A stretch of DNA of 64,000 nucleotides, taken from Aldrovandia affinis. Its lineage: Eukaryota > Chordata > Actinopteri > Notacanthiformes > Halosauridae. The stretch is from assembly GCA_029706075.1 (NCBI GenBank), contig JAINUG010000395.1:404061-468060 (forward strand), read 5' to 3'. The notes under the pieces are model-generated. The model saw only the letters and a program-made list of their open reading frames with translations, was not told the DNA's origin and did not search any database. A program made the translations under genes and the position numbers. Of the stretch, positions 40,322 to 53,500 are shown piece after piece (positions within the stretch are counted from its first letter, which is position 1; each line of letters starts with the position of its first letter).

Positions 40322-42480
40322 TAATAATAATACGTTTATTTATAGAGCACCTTTCCAGCTACGAGCACAAGGTGCTTGACAAGGGCAATAAAAGACAATA
40401 AAAGTAAAACATGACAATGGATACTAAGTATGCGAATATAAAAAGCAAAACACATAACAAAATACTAAGTATGCAATATAAAAAGTAAAACAAGTAAAAA
40501 AATAAAATAAATAAAAAAGTAAAAATAAATAAATAAACAATCAATACAATACAATAAAATCATGTACAAATGGGTTTTAAGATTAGATTTAAAAGCTGAG
40601 ACTGATTCAGCGGATCTAATATAAGAGGGTAGGCTATTCCGAGTCTAGGAGCAAGCACAGCGAAGGCACGATCACCCCTTGATTTTTACTTGGACTGTGG
40701 AACTACCAAAAATCCTTGACCTGAGGCCCTAAGTGGCCAACATTGTTTTGTTGGTATATGGGACCAACAATTCAGCAATATATAGTGCTGCCAGCACCTG
40801 CATTGACTTATATGTGTACGATACAATTTTAAAATCAATTCTAAATTTAATCGGCAACTAGTGTAGGGAGATGTGCATTTAGTTCTTGTTAAAAGCCTAG
40901 CAGCAGAATTCTGGATGATCTGAAGGCGAGCCAGTGACTTTTGGTTAATACCTGAAAATAAAACATTGCAATAATCTAAGCGTGATGAAACAAAGGCATG
41001 TATAATTCTCTCTGTATCCTCAAATGACAGAACCGATCTTATTTTTGAGATATTTCTAAGATGGTAAAAACATGACTGAGCTATTTTTTGGTGTGCTGTT
41101 CAAAATTTAAATTTGGGTCAAAAACCACACCTAAATTCTTTACTACAGACTTGATATTAGCCGTTAATGAGCCCAGGCTTGACTGAATTTGTCTGGCAAT
41201 GGACACAAGGCCAATGACAAGAACCTCAGTTTTGTCCGGGTTCAGCTGTAGAAAGTTACTGGAAGTCCAGTTATTGATGTCAGCAATACAGCCATGTAGA
41301 ATAGCCATCTTATTAAAATCATTAGGGGCAATTGATAGATACAGCTGAGTATCATCAGCGTAGCAATGAAAGGAAATTCCATGCCGGTGAATGATCTGTC
41401 CTAAGGGTAACATATACAGAGAGAACAATATCGGTCTGAGAATTGAGCCCTATGGTACACCACAGGAGGTAACTGCAATGGAGGAAACACAATCCCCAAT
41501 GGACACTGAGAACTTCCTGTTTGACAGGTAGGATGAAAACCACTCAAGCGCAGTCCCCGAGATACCAACGAAATTTCTCAGTCTTATCAATTAAAATAGA
41601 ATGATCAATCGTATCGAATGCTGCGGTCAGATCCAGCAGTACCAGTACAGTACAGTCACTGGAGTCAGCATTCATCAAAAGGTCATTTAAGACCCTGAGA
41701 AGGGCGGTTTCTCTACTGTGATGGCGCCTAAAACTAGACTGAAATTTTTCAAATATATTATTCTTTTCTACTACCTCAAGGAGTTGTTTAGATACCACTT
41801 TCTCCAGGATTTTGGAGATAAACGGTAATTTAGAAATTGGTCTATAATTATTTAGGTCCGAAACATCGAGGTTCGGTTTTTTAAGGATAGGCTGGACACT
41901 CGCAGTCTTACAGCTATCCGGAACACAGCCAGAGGAGAGAGAGCTATTCAAATGGAGAGTAGGTCGGGCCAATAGTCACAATAACCTCTTTAAAAAGACT
42001 GGGTGGAATAATGTCTAAGGGACTAGAGGAGGGTTTCGTGTGAGACACAATATCAATAAGATCCAGCAGCGAGATGGGCCTAAAAGAGTTCAATAAATTA
42101 AGAGGGCAGTAGACCTCAATATAAGGTGCAGATGAGGTGATCTTAGATCTAATATTATCAACCTTCTCAACAAAAAAAGATCAAAACTGTTCACACTCAG
42201 CATGGGATGAAACAGAAACAGCGACAGGTACAGGATTCACAAGGCGATCAATTGTGTTAAAAAGGAACCTAGAATTATGTTTATGAGCAGCAATCAAATC
42301 AGAGAAGTACTTAGCTCTCGCATCTTTAATCGCTTGAATCCTTCATTAGCAGATAATGTACCTGTAACTTTGTCTTCTTCCATTTCCGTTCAATCTTCCT
42401 ACAGTCTTTTTTTAAGCTGCGGATATGATCATTTATCCAAGGGGAAATTTTCACAACTGGTTTAGCCTAGTTTTAAAAGG
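40322..42480 (-). mobile_element. L2/Rex1-type non-LTR LINE, reverse-transcriptase remnant
   Basis: The minus-strand frames 41972-41544 and 41428-41081 carry reverse-transcriptase motifs: NNYRPISKLPFISKILE, LLDLTAAFDTIDHSIL, and the catalytic YADDTQLYLS (near 41350), followed by LQLNPDKTEVLVIG. These motifs and their order fit the L2/CR1/Rex1 group. The frames are broken by frameshifts and stops, and the upstream endonuclease region is decayed or absent beyond about 42480. The 3' end (left side) has a TTTATTTATAGAGCACC-type UTR. The copy is dead. Confidence 0.8.
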
Positions 42481-44459
42481 AGCAATTGCGTCTAGAGTAG
42501 TCAAGCAAACATTATTGAATTAATTTAATATTAGCTGGCCGTCTAATTCAGGATTTGGCTTTGGTACACCTAAGATGCAGTAGCAGGTGAAGCTCATTCT
42601 GGGTCACCACGTATATAATCATCTGACTTTGACTCTTAATGCCTTCAAATGTTTCTTCTGTCAAAAGCACAACCAAGACACAGTTTCAAAATGTCGTGAT
42701 GTTTTTAAATGTTTAACTGATATTATCCTCTTGGTATACCGTATTTGTACAGATCAAGTATGGATTCAAATTAGTACCAAAGGTATTGACCGAAAAACCC
42801 ACCTCCATGTAAAAACAGTGCCAAAAGTCAAACGTCCGTAAAAAAGTTATTTGAAATGTGAAAGAGAAGTCTGTAAACATAATGAGAGCAAAACAAACAC
42901 GTGATGAAAGAAACTTTCTTATTGCTTGCAAGCAGGAAATAAACTATTTCAAATATACGTTTTAAACCTTGGTACTTCATTATTTGATTTACAGTTAAAA
43001 TTAAATTTTTACATTTACAATTATTATTCTTACAATTATGACTAGCCTATATTTTCCGGTCAATACCTATGGCACTAACTTGACTCCATTCCCAAGCCTT
43101 AAGATCCTCTTTTTGAATGGTGAATACATAATTTGGCTGTCAACATTAAGGGAACACTGAACCGAAAAGTGATCATTTATGTTTTATTAACAATAAAATC
43201 ATGGCAATCACTTATGTCGTACCCTACGTATCCACTACGTTTGGAGGGGAAAATCACTGTCACCTTGCTCAGTGCAACACACGCTGATGCAGTATTTTAA
43301 ATTATTTTGAAAAACACAAAAGAAAATGAGAAAACACAATCAGATAGAAAAAAAAAGCAGTTGTAAAAAAATGTACACTTGTGCTTGTCAACATGTGGGC
43401 TCTGATTGGCTGTCATAATTCTCCAGGGCCCATGGGATTCATAGCCTACCTGTGGGTGTGGTGAGGGTTTGGTTCATTATGGTCGATCAGATCATCAGCT
43501 TGTTTCCCCTTTGCCATAGAGAAATGGCAATTTCATCATGTCTAATGAAGAGCAAGCGCCATGGCTTGCGAAAAGCACATTATGAGACTTTCTTTCACCA
43601 CAATAAGATGGAGTATGTAATTGGATGGTATCATGTGGCAATACTAAACTAGCCAAGATGAAACTAACATGCATGTGTATCATTTACGCTTTTCTCAGTA
43701 GGAAACTGATGTCCAGGAGGGGAGGAAAAGACGTGTGCCACACGTTAGTTTAGTTTGTGTCTTTTGTCAAAGCCTCATTAAAGCATGTTTATTAACAATA
43801 TTAACTGTCTCATTGATGCAATTATGCTCTGCATAGGGAGACCTTAGATATCCTGCATTTTGACTTATCCTGCGTCCCGCAACGGCGGATGTTGTCCCGC
43901 ATAAAAATATATCCGTTATGTTATTATTTTAAGGAATATCCGTTACCCCAGGTCAACAATATAATCACCCATAGCCAATTAACATAGTTTCAGAATTCTA
44001 TCGCTGTTATTTTGACTATTATCGCATTTAATATAAATTATGAACCTTTTACAGATATAAAATATGAACATCAGCAATCGCTTTTTTGTTCATTATTATT
44101 CCTCGTTGTAAGGCCCTGTGCAATCATGTTTAACCTCTGCAATCGCTCAGGGCATTGCCCCATGATACACCGGCTAATTATGTAACCTACATTTTATTGT
44201 AGTGAACTTTTAATATTTAACATAACATAAACCAATGTGCATACATACATATATTTATTTGTAAAAAACTCACACAATTACAGGGGAGTAGAGACGATTT
44301 CTCTCATTCACATTCATTAAACTTTTCCTTACAAGTGCAAGTTTTAGTTGAATTTGGGTTCAATTTCAAATACTTGAAAATTTAATGATTTCTCTCCGAA
44401 TGAGGTGAAATACAGAATATCCACAAAGCAGTCTTGTGTGATGAAGGATATCACATTGT
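42481..44459. other. Non-coding DNA between LINE and piggyBac transposase
   Basis: AT-rich and gene-free. The 3' end of the piggyBac element should lie in the right part (about 43.7-44.4 kb), but I could not find a terminal repeat matching its other end. Confidence 0.4.
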
Positions 44460-46550
44460 TCATATGTGCCCATGGTACTGGATGAGGCAGTTGCGGCCAG
44501 GTTTGAGGCACAGGTGGACCTTGCAGACCAAGCAGGCCACGTTTGACCTCAAGATGTTCCCCTTCCTGCTGCAGCTCTTGCAAGAATGGCGGTTGGTGTA
44601 GACAGGGGCATGGAACAAGGACTTGTCAAACTGCACAGAATTGGCTGGGGTGTGGCTGCGGTGTCCCTGGACAGGCTTGGGGACATCAGCAGCATTGGGG
44701 CTGGGGCTGCCTGCTGCACTCCTTCTGGGGCGAGACGTGACTGGCTTCTCGCTGCTGGAATCCTTGAACACCTGGATCCTGAAGTGCTTTAGTGGCAGGC
44801 CATCCACAGCAAGAGCCTTGCAGTCCCGCCTGTAGATGAGCCAGGCATTTGTGAGGCTGACATCAATTGCATATGCAAACAGCCGCATGTACCACCTCTT
44901 GGATTTCAGGGGGGTACGGTAGAGGTGGACCAGCATGTCGCTCTTGTCAATGCCCCCCATGTTGGCATTGTAGCTTTTGATGACAGCAGGGCAGCTCACT
45001 TGCTCCTTCTTCTTGGTGTCACTGCAATACCGGTAGACTGAGGACATGGGCTCCACCCCCATGTCTGTAGACAGCAGAGTGACGACATTGTTGTCCTTCC
45101 ACCTCAGAGCCAGGATCCCATCATCACTGGTGATGTGGTCGCATGTACCACGAGGGACAGCTTTTTTCTCCATCTCCTTGCTGGACTTGAGTGGAAGCTT
45201 GCCTATTCTGTTGTCCCTGGCTGCCCCCGTGTACCTGCAGTTCAGGTACCGTACAATCTCCAGGCTGGTGAAGAAGTTGTCTGCAAAGATGGCTGTGGTA
45301 GTGGAGGATGACATGGTGTTTGCCAGGACAGAGACTATCTGGCTGGTGACACCCATGGCATTTTGTTCAGGCATCAGGGGGACACCGTGGGCCTCGAGCG
45401 TAGTCTTCCCCTGGTATAGCACCATGTCATGAATGAAGCCATCCTCAGAAGCCCTGGCAAACAACTTGAATCCCCATTTGTCCAGTTTGGTCTTGATGTA
45501 CTGCCTCAGGTTGCCAGCTGTTTTGGCTTTGTAAGCAACCATGACCTCATCCACTGACTGCTTGGGGGTCTGTGGCTATTCAGTATTCAGGAAGCTGAAC
45601 AGTGGCCGGATCTTGAAGAATCGGTCGATAGTGCCAGGGATCTGAGTGTTGTTGTTGAAGTGGACAAGCCTCTTCATCAGCTTGAACCTCTTAGATGACA
45701 TGAGGTTTGCAACTTGAGGGACCCTGGTGTCCATTGCCCAGTAGTCATCAATGGAGGGCAGCTCAGAAATCCCCATGCAGATCAGGATAGCCACAAAAGT
45801 CATCACCTCGTCTTCAGTGGTGGTGAAGGTTGTGTTGACATCCATCTGGGTTGCATATAAGTTGGTCTGGTACGTTATGTGCTCGATGACTTGGGGGCTG
45901 AAGTACCTGCTGAAGTACTGGAATGGAGTGTCAACAGAGTCAGGGGGAGAGTGCTGGTACTTGCAGGGCTGGGTTGTTCAGGTCAGCCTTCTTCCAAGTG
46001 GTTGGTCTGGCTGCTGGCTTCCTCTGCTTGGTGGGCCTCTTGGCTTGTGGTGCTGGCTGGTCTTCATCCTCGTCATCATCATAATTGTCGTCCTCGTCCT
46101 CAAGCACCTCCACTGCAGGCCGCACGCACTTCCTCTTGGCAGAGGGGCCCATGTCACTCGGGCCTGGAGTGTCCAGGTTGTGGGTGAGTGGGATGACTGC
46201 CACGTCATTGTCTTCCACCTCGGAGCCCTCATCGTCACTGATGGCGGGGTGGGCTGGCACAACAACACTCTGTTTCTTTCCATAAAAGGTCAGAGTAGAC
46301 AGCTGCAAAAGAAAAGAGAGTATGTTTTTGAGTCAATATCAAGCCCACTTTGAATTATTTGTGAAGTGTAGATCTACTGAAAACAAAGAATATTGATATA
46401 TAAATTGTAAATATATAATATGATTGACATATAAATTGTAAATATATAATAAGAAGTGAAAAATAGCATTATAATTACTGGTGGTACCACTTATTTTTAG
46501 AATAAAAAAAAGTTAAAAAATCACAAATATGTAATAATATAATATACGCC

Positions 46551-46690
46551 ATTTAGCAGACGCTTTTACCCAAAGTGACTTACAGTAGTGAATGTATAAA
46601 TGGTCAGTATATGTAGCCCCAGTGGGGATTGAACCCACAACCTAAGTGTTGCTAATGCTGTGCTCTGCCAACTGAGCCAGAGAACCACGG
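46551..46690 (-). mobile_element. tRNA-headed SINE (family 2), in the piggyBac intron
   Basis: In reverse complement it reads GGTTCTCTGGCTCAGTTGG, CAGAGCACAGCATTAGC, and the B-box region GGTTGTGGGTTCAATCCCC. Then comes TACTGACCATTTATACATTC, then ACTGTAAGTCACTTTGGG and AAAGCGTCTGCTAAATGGC. The head differs from family 1 but the tail is the same. The tRNA part lacks a complete cloverleaf. Confidence 0.75.
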
Positions 46691-46740
46691 GACCTCCTGC
46701 TTTTCCAGCGCAAGTAAGTATGGCTTACTAGACGCATCGG

Positions 46741-47094
46741 GCATGTGTCTGGGAAAGGACTCACAGTCACTTGCACTAGTTTTACCACACGGAGGCGTAT
46801 TTGTAAAAATAAAAAAAACAGCCGGCAACTAGTTGCCGGAAGTGCATTAATTGTCTATGAGAGCGGGCAACTACGGCAACTGCAGGCGATTCGAAATTTG
46901 GTTCCTAGTTCCGACATGTCAACATGGATGACGGCAAACTGATAACAGCGGTCTGCAGTATCCCCATACTATACAATGTGTACCTGCAGGATTACAGAAT
47001 CGCCGGCTGTTAAAACGCACAGTTAGTATGGCTTGCATCATGTCTGGAAAAGGACTCACAGTCACTTGCACTAGTTTTACCACACGGAGGCATA
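46741..47094. repeat. 60-bp direct repeat around a 195-bp insert with inverted ends
   Basis: 46741-46800 and 47034-47094 share AGGACTCACAGTCACTTGC, ACTAGTTTTACCACACGGAG and neighbours with only a few differences. Between them, AACAGCCGGC at 46817-46826 is inverted at 47002-47011, and a CCGGCAACTAGTTGCCGG palindrome follows the first. The arrangement looks like a short MITE-like insert beside a local duplication. All of it lies within the inferred piggyBac intron. Confidence 0.7.
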
Positions 47095-47531
47095 TGTGGG
47101 CTCACTATTTTTCATGTCAGACATTTCGCTGATTTCACTAATCCTGCGCAAACAACACCTATCTCATCATTTAGCATCATCATTCAAACGTATAATGTGT
47201 GAGCTTCATCAACTTACCATGGTTAGTTTCAGTTATTAACTTTTGTGGGAGAAGGTAGGAGTAGAAATGTGCACTTTCCTGCTGCTCCAGGCCACTGCTG
47301 ATTGGTCAGATGCCACGATGACACTATCTGTGACATAGCATGATATTTGCTGATTGGCTGGAAGAAATCACATGGTTCCAAGACCTCACTGAGAAGCATG
47401 GGGGAAGGCATTTTTGATGTCCACGGAAATGACCGAATACGGTGCCTCGCACTATAAAGGGTTTTAATAATGTCACCAAACTAGCAAAATGATGGACCAA
47501 AATGCAAACGAATGATCACGTACCAAACTTG

Positions 47532-47611
47532 CATATAGCCTGTAGCCTTGTTGACCCCCCATTGCATTGCCCATATAGCCTGTAGCCTTGTTGACCCCCC
47601 ATTGCATTGCC
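47532..47611. repeat. Exact 40-bp tandem duplication
   Basis: Two identical 40-bp units in a row (47532-47571 and 47572-47611), each starting CATATAGCCTGTAGCCTTG and containing GACCCCCCATTGCATTGCC. Identity implies a recent event. No longer array is present. Confidence 0.95.
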
Positions 47612-50585
47612 CAATAAATAGCATTTACTGCGGACCACGAAACCACCAAACTGGGCAGAGGCGATACATATTCTGTTTGTGACAGCCAAAACTAGCAATT
47701 ACACTACCGTCCAGGTACATTTTCGCTTATTCGCTACCGTCCCCCCCAAACTAGAACCCTCTGTCTCCACACACACCTGTCTGTGTAGATTAAGACTGTC
47801 AACTTTCTATCGTCCAAATGCAGGACAGAAGGTGGGGCACACAGTGTGAAGAGTGTATAGATGTAAATCAACACATACTGTATATTGTAACAGCGACTGT
47901 TGAAGGAAGACATGATCGCGCTACCAGCTTTACTAGGACAAAGCTTATAGATGCAGGGCGGAACCAAAAACAGGAGAAACTCACAGGGGCCACTTCTTCG
48001 ACATACAAGCACAATCACGGTTACAGCACTAATCCACTCAATGACACAAGGGGTTATGGGGAACTGGCACACAAGGAATCATGGGAGACTGAACACATAA
48101 TAACAATGCCACCCGCCAAGCTTACTTAGCATACAATGTGTCTAAGCTAACATTCATTACTACTGAACTTATTTACACCATTGCAATATGATGGGATTCT
48201 ATTTTGATGTCTGACTGGTATTTTGTTATACGGGACAAGGAACGTCCTGTACGGGATGAGCCAAATTTGGCCCAAAAACGGGAGGTCCCGGCTAATATGG
48301 GACAGTTACAAAATGATAACAGAAGTAATTCAGTTGTGGTATTTATTTTTGTCCACATGTAAGTGCATGCTAGCCAATCCTTACCAGGTTTGCCTGATGT
48401 TGATTTCATCATCCCAGCCAACATTCACATCATCCATCAGCCAAAGGAGCCAGAACCAGGGCAGCTGAACAACCAATGAGTCCCAAAATCCCAAAGAGTG
48501 CCCTAAATAATGCTAATTTTATTAAATAATGCTAGGCCACTAATCACTAAGCAAAACACAAACATAACTTTATAGCTCAGAAATTATTTTTTTATTTCAA
48601 AATGCATGTTTTTGATGAAGTTTTTGCAATTTTAGGAGAAAGACAAAATGCCAGCTGACTTTAAAATCCCACAAATCAGAGCAAAGTTAGTAACAGACAA
48701 TTTAGCTTAAGAAGCCACAACTAACAACCGTGATCCTTACCACTCTTGTTTGGAAGCATAGATATGACATGTACATGTGCTCTTTCACCACTTCTTGTGA
48801 CACTTCACCTCATTTCACAATTGTATGAACCCAGGACCCGGAATAAGAGGTGAGCCAACAGCTGTGCCGATTTCACAAAGACCGAACCAGTGCTGCATAT
48901 TTGATCTTATTAATTAGCATTAAGACGGTAACAAAAAAAAAAAAAAGAGTGAGTCTTCCAAAAATAATGGATTGTGGAAACAAACCTGAGTATAAGGACT
49001 CAAGCAACAATATGACTGTGCAGCTGTAAGAGGCTTCCTATTGGTCACCAGCTCATTAGTAGTCATTCCGCAATAGAGGCCTTGTCGTCGTCTTCACTGG
49101 CATAATGAACTAGTAAGAGGAAAAAAAAAAAAACTGTCGATCTTGTACTCATACCGCAGCAATGTTCACTGGTTTAGCATTGAGTCACCCTGTCCTTGGC
49201 AAGAGTCCAATTAGTCACATGATCTGCATGGGATTAAGGGAAGGGGCCAAAATCATGGGAATCATGGCTTTATTTGGACAAACGAGTTCACTAGTCTAAA
49301 GGTCAACTCTTTGAGAAAGTGAATGTGCCTTAATGCAATGCAATAAACAGTGCTATTTTATGTCAAATAGCAACATACTCTAAAGCTCTGCATCTCCCTC
49401 AAAGGATAATGGAAATATAAAGGAACTATTACATAATCCTGGCTTAGAAATCAGTGCATTGTGTATATAACTGTAATACATTTAGGAGAATGAAGTAAAC
49501 TGAAGGAAGATATTTATATGCTCCTGATAAACAGCACACATAAAACATTGCATGTACAAAAGTTTAATATAATGTGACTTAGAAGTCGCCTCTTACATTT
49601 TACATTCTATTAAGTAAAAAATACTTGAGTAGATTTCATTTAAACAAGAAACTGACCTTTTTATGAATGGTGCATAGACAAATGTGACGCATGAAAGACA
49701 ACAAGTAAACCTAGGCCTTCAGCAAAGGGACAGAACCCCAGCGCAGACCACACTGCACTAAAAACCTCAGAGTAAGAGCCCTTAAATTTTCTGTTTTCTA
49801 CAATATGCCTTGAGCGATAAAGATTAAAAAAAATACCATGCACGGTCAGTCTGAGTTAGTGGTTATAAATTCATGCTATTTGAACTAAACCTGACACAGG
49901 AACTGAGGCTGAATATCGGTTCAGTAATGAACTGGTGCAAGCTACCCATCTTGCAAACTTTATTCAGTATAAGCCTGACATCACTATGACTGGCTGAAGT
50001 TGTTTGTGCATTCATGCTGTTGCTGAGGCCAATATTGTGGGGACCCTAGTTACAGCAGAATGACAAATTATCTGTAGAACACTTTTCTTAACAACACAAA
50101 AGGTAAGAGGCAGGCAGCAGTGTATGTCCTCCAGGATGAATACAGTTAAAAGATGACCACCATCCAATATATTATCTTCGCTACCACAGTGAGACCTGAT
50201 ACTAAGATTAAAATGACAGTCTAGAACATCTAAACAAGTCTCTTCTTACCTAAATGAGCCAATAATTCCAAGAGTTAAGGTGAGCGAGTGAATCTATATT
50301 CTTGACCATAGAGGGCATTATGTGTTAGAATGGAGATATGCTCTCGTTAGCAGGTTTGCGTTGGGGACTGTGTGAGTTCCATGCTGTCTTTAGTTGTAAT
50401 CTTGGCTTTCTCTGTCCCCCATGGAGAAAAGGACAGATTGAGGACAGAAGATGAGTGGCGAGGACAGGAAGAAGGGAGGTGGGGTTCAGTTCAAGTATAT
50501 AGTCTTGACAGTAGTTAGTTCTCCTTGCTGACCAGGGCCTGGCTGGGTTCTGGCCAAAACAGGGGTGGGAGTGTGTGTGTCCTCG
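47612..50585 (-). other. vamp7 3' UTR and intergenic DNA
   Basis: The vamp7 stop codon is at 50588-50586, so its 3' UTR runs leftwards from there. Minus-strand AATAAA hexamers occur at 49964-49959 and 49274-49269, and either could end the transcript. Further left lie an A-rich run (48932-48945) and a patch of CGGGAC/GTCCCG-containing sequence near 48230-48305. No other gene is seen. Confidence 0.45.
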
Positions 50586-53500
50586 TTACTTCTTCACACA
50601 GTTTGGCCAGCTGAGTCCTCCACAGGCGGCCGAAACAACGATATAGAGCACCACCTGCGGAGACCCAAACAGTTCTGTTGAGGGACAAAGAACCAACTCC
50701 ATGAAGAGCTCAGGACTGCATGGAAAACTGCAGCCTCCAGGTAAGTTTAGCTGTGATTGAAAGGTCAAAGGGCAGGACTCACGATGGACACAATGATGAG
50801 GATGATGGTCAGCTTCAGGTTCTTCATGCACATGGCCCGTGCCAGGTTACGGCTGGTGGTTTTAAAGGTGACAGACTAGCAGAGGAAATAAGGAAGAGAG
50901 GGAGGGAATTAAAGAATGAGGAGAGCGAGAGAGAACATCAATGCCTCAAGTCTAAGGTCTGTGCAAAAAGTCCAGAAAGCTGGACACCATGAATACCACC
51001 CACAGAGTCCACCAGGTTCTCCGTCTTGTCGATCAGCAGTTCCAACTTCTCTCCTCTCTGAGCCACCAGGTCTGCATGGAGACAGTAGTTATGGAGACAC
51101 ACATCACACAGCGAAGTAAAAATGTTCTGTTCAACGTCCTGGCCTTTCTGTCCACCCGTCTCACAGCAGCAGGCTCTCTGAATCCATTTTAAATTCAATA
51201 TATATTCAATATAAAATATGAAGATCTTGACCTATAGGAATAGTTATCCCTAAATTTGATCAACCACACAAAAAACATGTTCTGTTCACTCCTGCTTACC
51301 GATATTGCGGACCATGATTCCCTTTAAGTCGTCCACCTGTACCTGAGTCTCCGTCACACGATCAGAACCCAATGGGTCTGAGTGGTGCTTCTGTTGAGAG
51401 GGGGGGAGAGTAACGAGGGTACACATCACACATCAACTGAGAAGGCCTTCATTTGAAATCACTAGTTCTGGATCAGAACACAACCCACTACTGTATACAC
51501 TAACCCCAATGATTTGTGCCACAACCCTCCACGGGAAACTGCCAATTTTTCACAAGCAGAATGGAGTATCATTTGGAACTAAAAATACATGACTTTACCT
51601 ATTTAACCTCAATGTTAACTTGATGGAAACAACAAATCAATAATCAGACTGAATTGCTGCACACAGCAAATCTGGCCCAGTGGCAGTGTTACAGAATGAT
51701 ACATCACAGAGCCTGAACTTAGCTTCCCTCAGTATGGGCAGCAAACCATGTCAATCTCCCCCACCAGTCTCAGCCATTCCCTTGCTTATCTTGACTTGGC
51801 TTGACTTCTCAATGTGGCGCAAACCAATCGAACCAAAAGAAGCCAATTTACAGGCAGAACTCACAGGCTTTCTGTGATGCTCAACCAGTGCTAGTCCCCT
51901 GCACCGACTTACTCAAGAACTTCTTGTCCTTTGAATGCAAGCTATAAAATCAGTGCCAGCTTAAATGATGAATCACTATATTATTTTATAAATCTCAGAA
52001 TTTTCCCCCAGAGCACAAATGTTCATAACTAAATCATAGCTATTACAACTTAATTGCTATTCATTTTCAACTTGCATGGCTATTAGCTTCTCCCAGCATA
52101 CTTAGTCATGGTCAAATGCAAGCATTATTAATACTGAGCCAGCGCATGATCGTGTGGTCCCTTGATGACCAGCGGCTAAGGCGATTAGTTTAGTAGTTTA
52201 GTTAGATTGTGTTGGTCATGGATCAGTGAAGGGCAGGCGCAGAGGGTCCTGATCCACTCACCATCTGTGCAGCCATTGCACTGGAGAACTCGCTGTTCAT
52301 GGCATAGGGCAGGGCAGTCTGGGCTCGGGACCCGTAGGTTGTCTGAAAGCGCTTCTTCACTTCGCTCAGGAAGCTGAACGCCCGCGACCTCTCAAAGTCC
52401 TACAAGGGGAACCTGACTTAGGAAAGGGGCCTTGCAAGCTGGTCTTATTTGCATAGCTCTCCATACTCTCTAAAACTGCCAAGCATTAAAGATAGCCAGT
52501 CTAGATAAATTACATGGCCTGTCAATCCTGTCAAAGCCTTCAATTCACAGTTCCCAGTTCCCCATGTTGTAGATCACAGGTGTCAAACTCATTCCATCAA
52601 GGGCCAAGTGTATGCAGGTTTTTGTTGGAACCAATGCACTACATCAGGTGATTTCACTAATTATCCCACTTCTTCAACCAAGGGAGGGACCTAATTGAAA
52701 TCACCTGGAGTAGTGCATTGGTTGCAACAAAAACCTGCATACACTCGGCCCTCGATGGAATGAGTTTGACACCCCTGTTTAGATAGAAAGCAAAAATATG
52801 TACCTTAATGTGGAGGACGTCGGTCTCGGCCACGTGGGAGAGGCATGGTTATCTGTGTTTTACATGTTGTGGAGGCCTTTGGAGCAGGGAGACTTTCCGG
52901 GGGCAGGTTTGGCACTCTCACAGGGTGTGAGAGTGAACTGTTGCCCGGAAGGTTGCTCCAAAGGCCATAATTGGTTTAATTATTATGTAATTATTTAATT
53001 GGTGTCAATCAGTCAATTGATATGGAAGTCAATTGGTTGATTGGGTGTCTGTGTGAGAATGTGAGTGAATGAGTCCCACCTGAGCCGGGCAGAGACTAAG
53101 CCTATTTAAGAGCAGGTGGGGAATCAGGGAATCTTTTGTCATGTCATTCATGTGTGTGTGTGTATGGAATGGATTGTCGTGTGTACATATTGTAGAGTGA
53201 GTCTTGTGTTGTTGTTGTGAGTGTGCGCGTGCACTGTTGTGGAGTGTTTGATGTTTGTGGAGTTTTGTGTGCGTTTGTCGAAAGTGACTGAGTAGAGTGC
53301 TTCTTGTGTGTGTGGGAAAGAGGGAGAGGGGGCGCACTAAGAGTGTCCACCTCTCTCCCTCGGTGTGATCCTGATAGAGAGCGAGAGGGCGCCCTGAAAG
53401 AGGCTCGGTTTTATTTGTGTGATTGAAAAGAACCCGCACTCGGGCAGTGGAGAGTGTTTCTGGGCAACAACCCGAGAACTCTCACTGGAAGAGTGGAGAG

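Larger units (their letters stand above)
44460..47220 (-). pseudogene. piggyBac transposase (PGBD-like), one frameshift and one in-frame stop
   Basis: Minus-strand gene in three pieces. Piece 1 (46302-45940) has an acidic N-terminus with SDDEGSEVEDND. Piece 2, in another frame, reads through about 45960-45576 (FQYFSRYFSPQVIEHITYQ, TNLYATQMDVN, MGISELPSIDDYWA). Piece 3 (45575-44460) is in frame with piece 2 but separated from it by TAG at 45578-45576. The frame change lies near the C run at 45942-45950. The expected catalytic aspartates remain: VDEVMVAY, FADNFFTS and MGGIDKSDML. The C-terminal zinc-binding Cys/His cluster is also intact (CKSC ... CLVC ... CLKPGRNC). Piece 1 starts right after a good acceptor (TTTTCTTTTGCAG). 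Upstream, an ATG at 47220-47218 is followed directly by a donor, GTAAGT, so the start codon was probably alone in exon 1. Few lesions and complete motifs suggest fairly recent loss. Confidence 0.85.
44460..47461 (-). mobile_element. piggyBac-superfamily DNA transposon (left end not located)
   Basis: The right end, read on the minus strand, starts CCCTTTATAGTGCGAGG, a piggyBac-type terminus with CCCTTT. TTAA, the piggyBac target, lies just outside at 47464-47467. The transposase gene runs leftward from there. The matching left terminus was not found, so the true left boundary lies somewhere left of 44460. The element has itself received a SINE (46551-46690) and a short insertion (46817-47011). 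Confidence 0.75.

Noticed and set aside
45751-46353. 200-residue plus-strand frame
   Set aside because: Antisense of the piggyBac transposase; the minus strand shows the family motifs and this strand does not.
46618-46685. Possible tRNA gene on the minus strand
   Set aside because: The A and B boxes are present, but the acceptor stem does not pair and the sequence continues into a SINE body and LINE-type tail.
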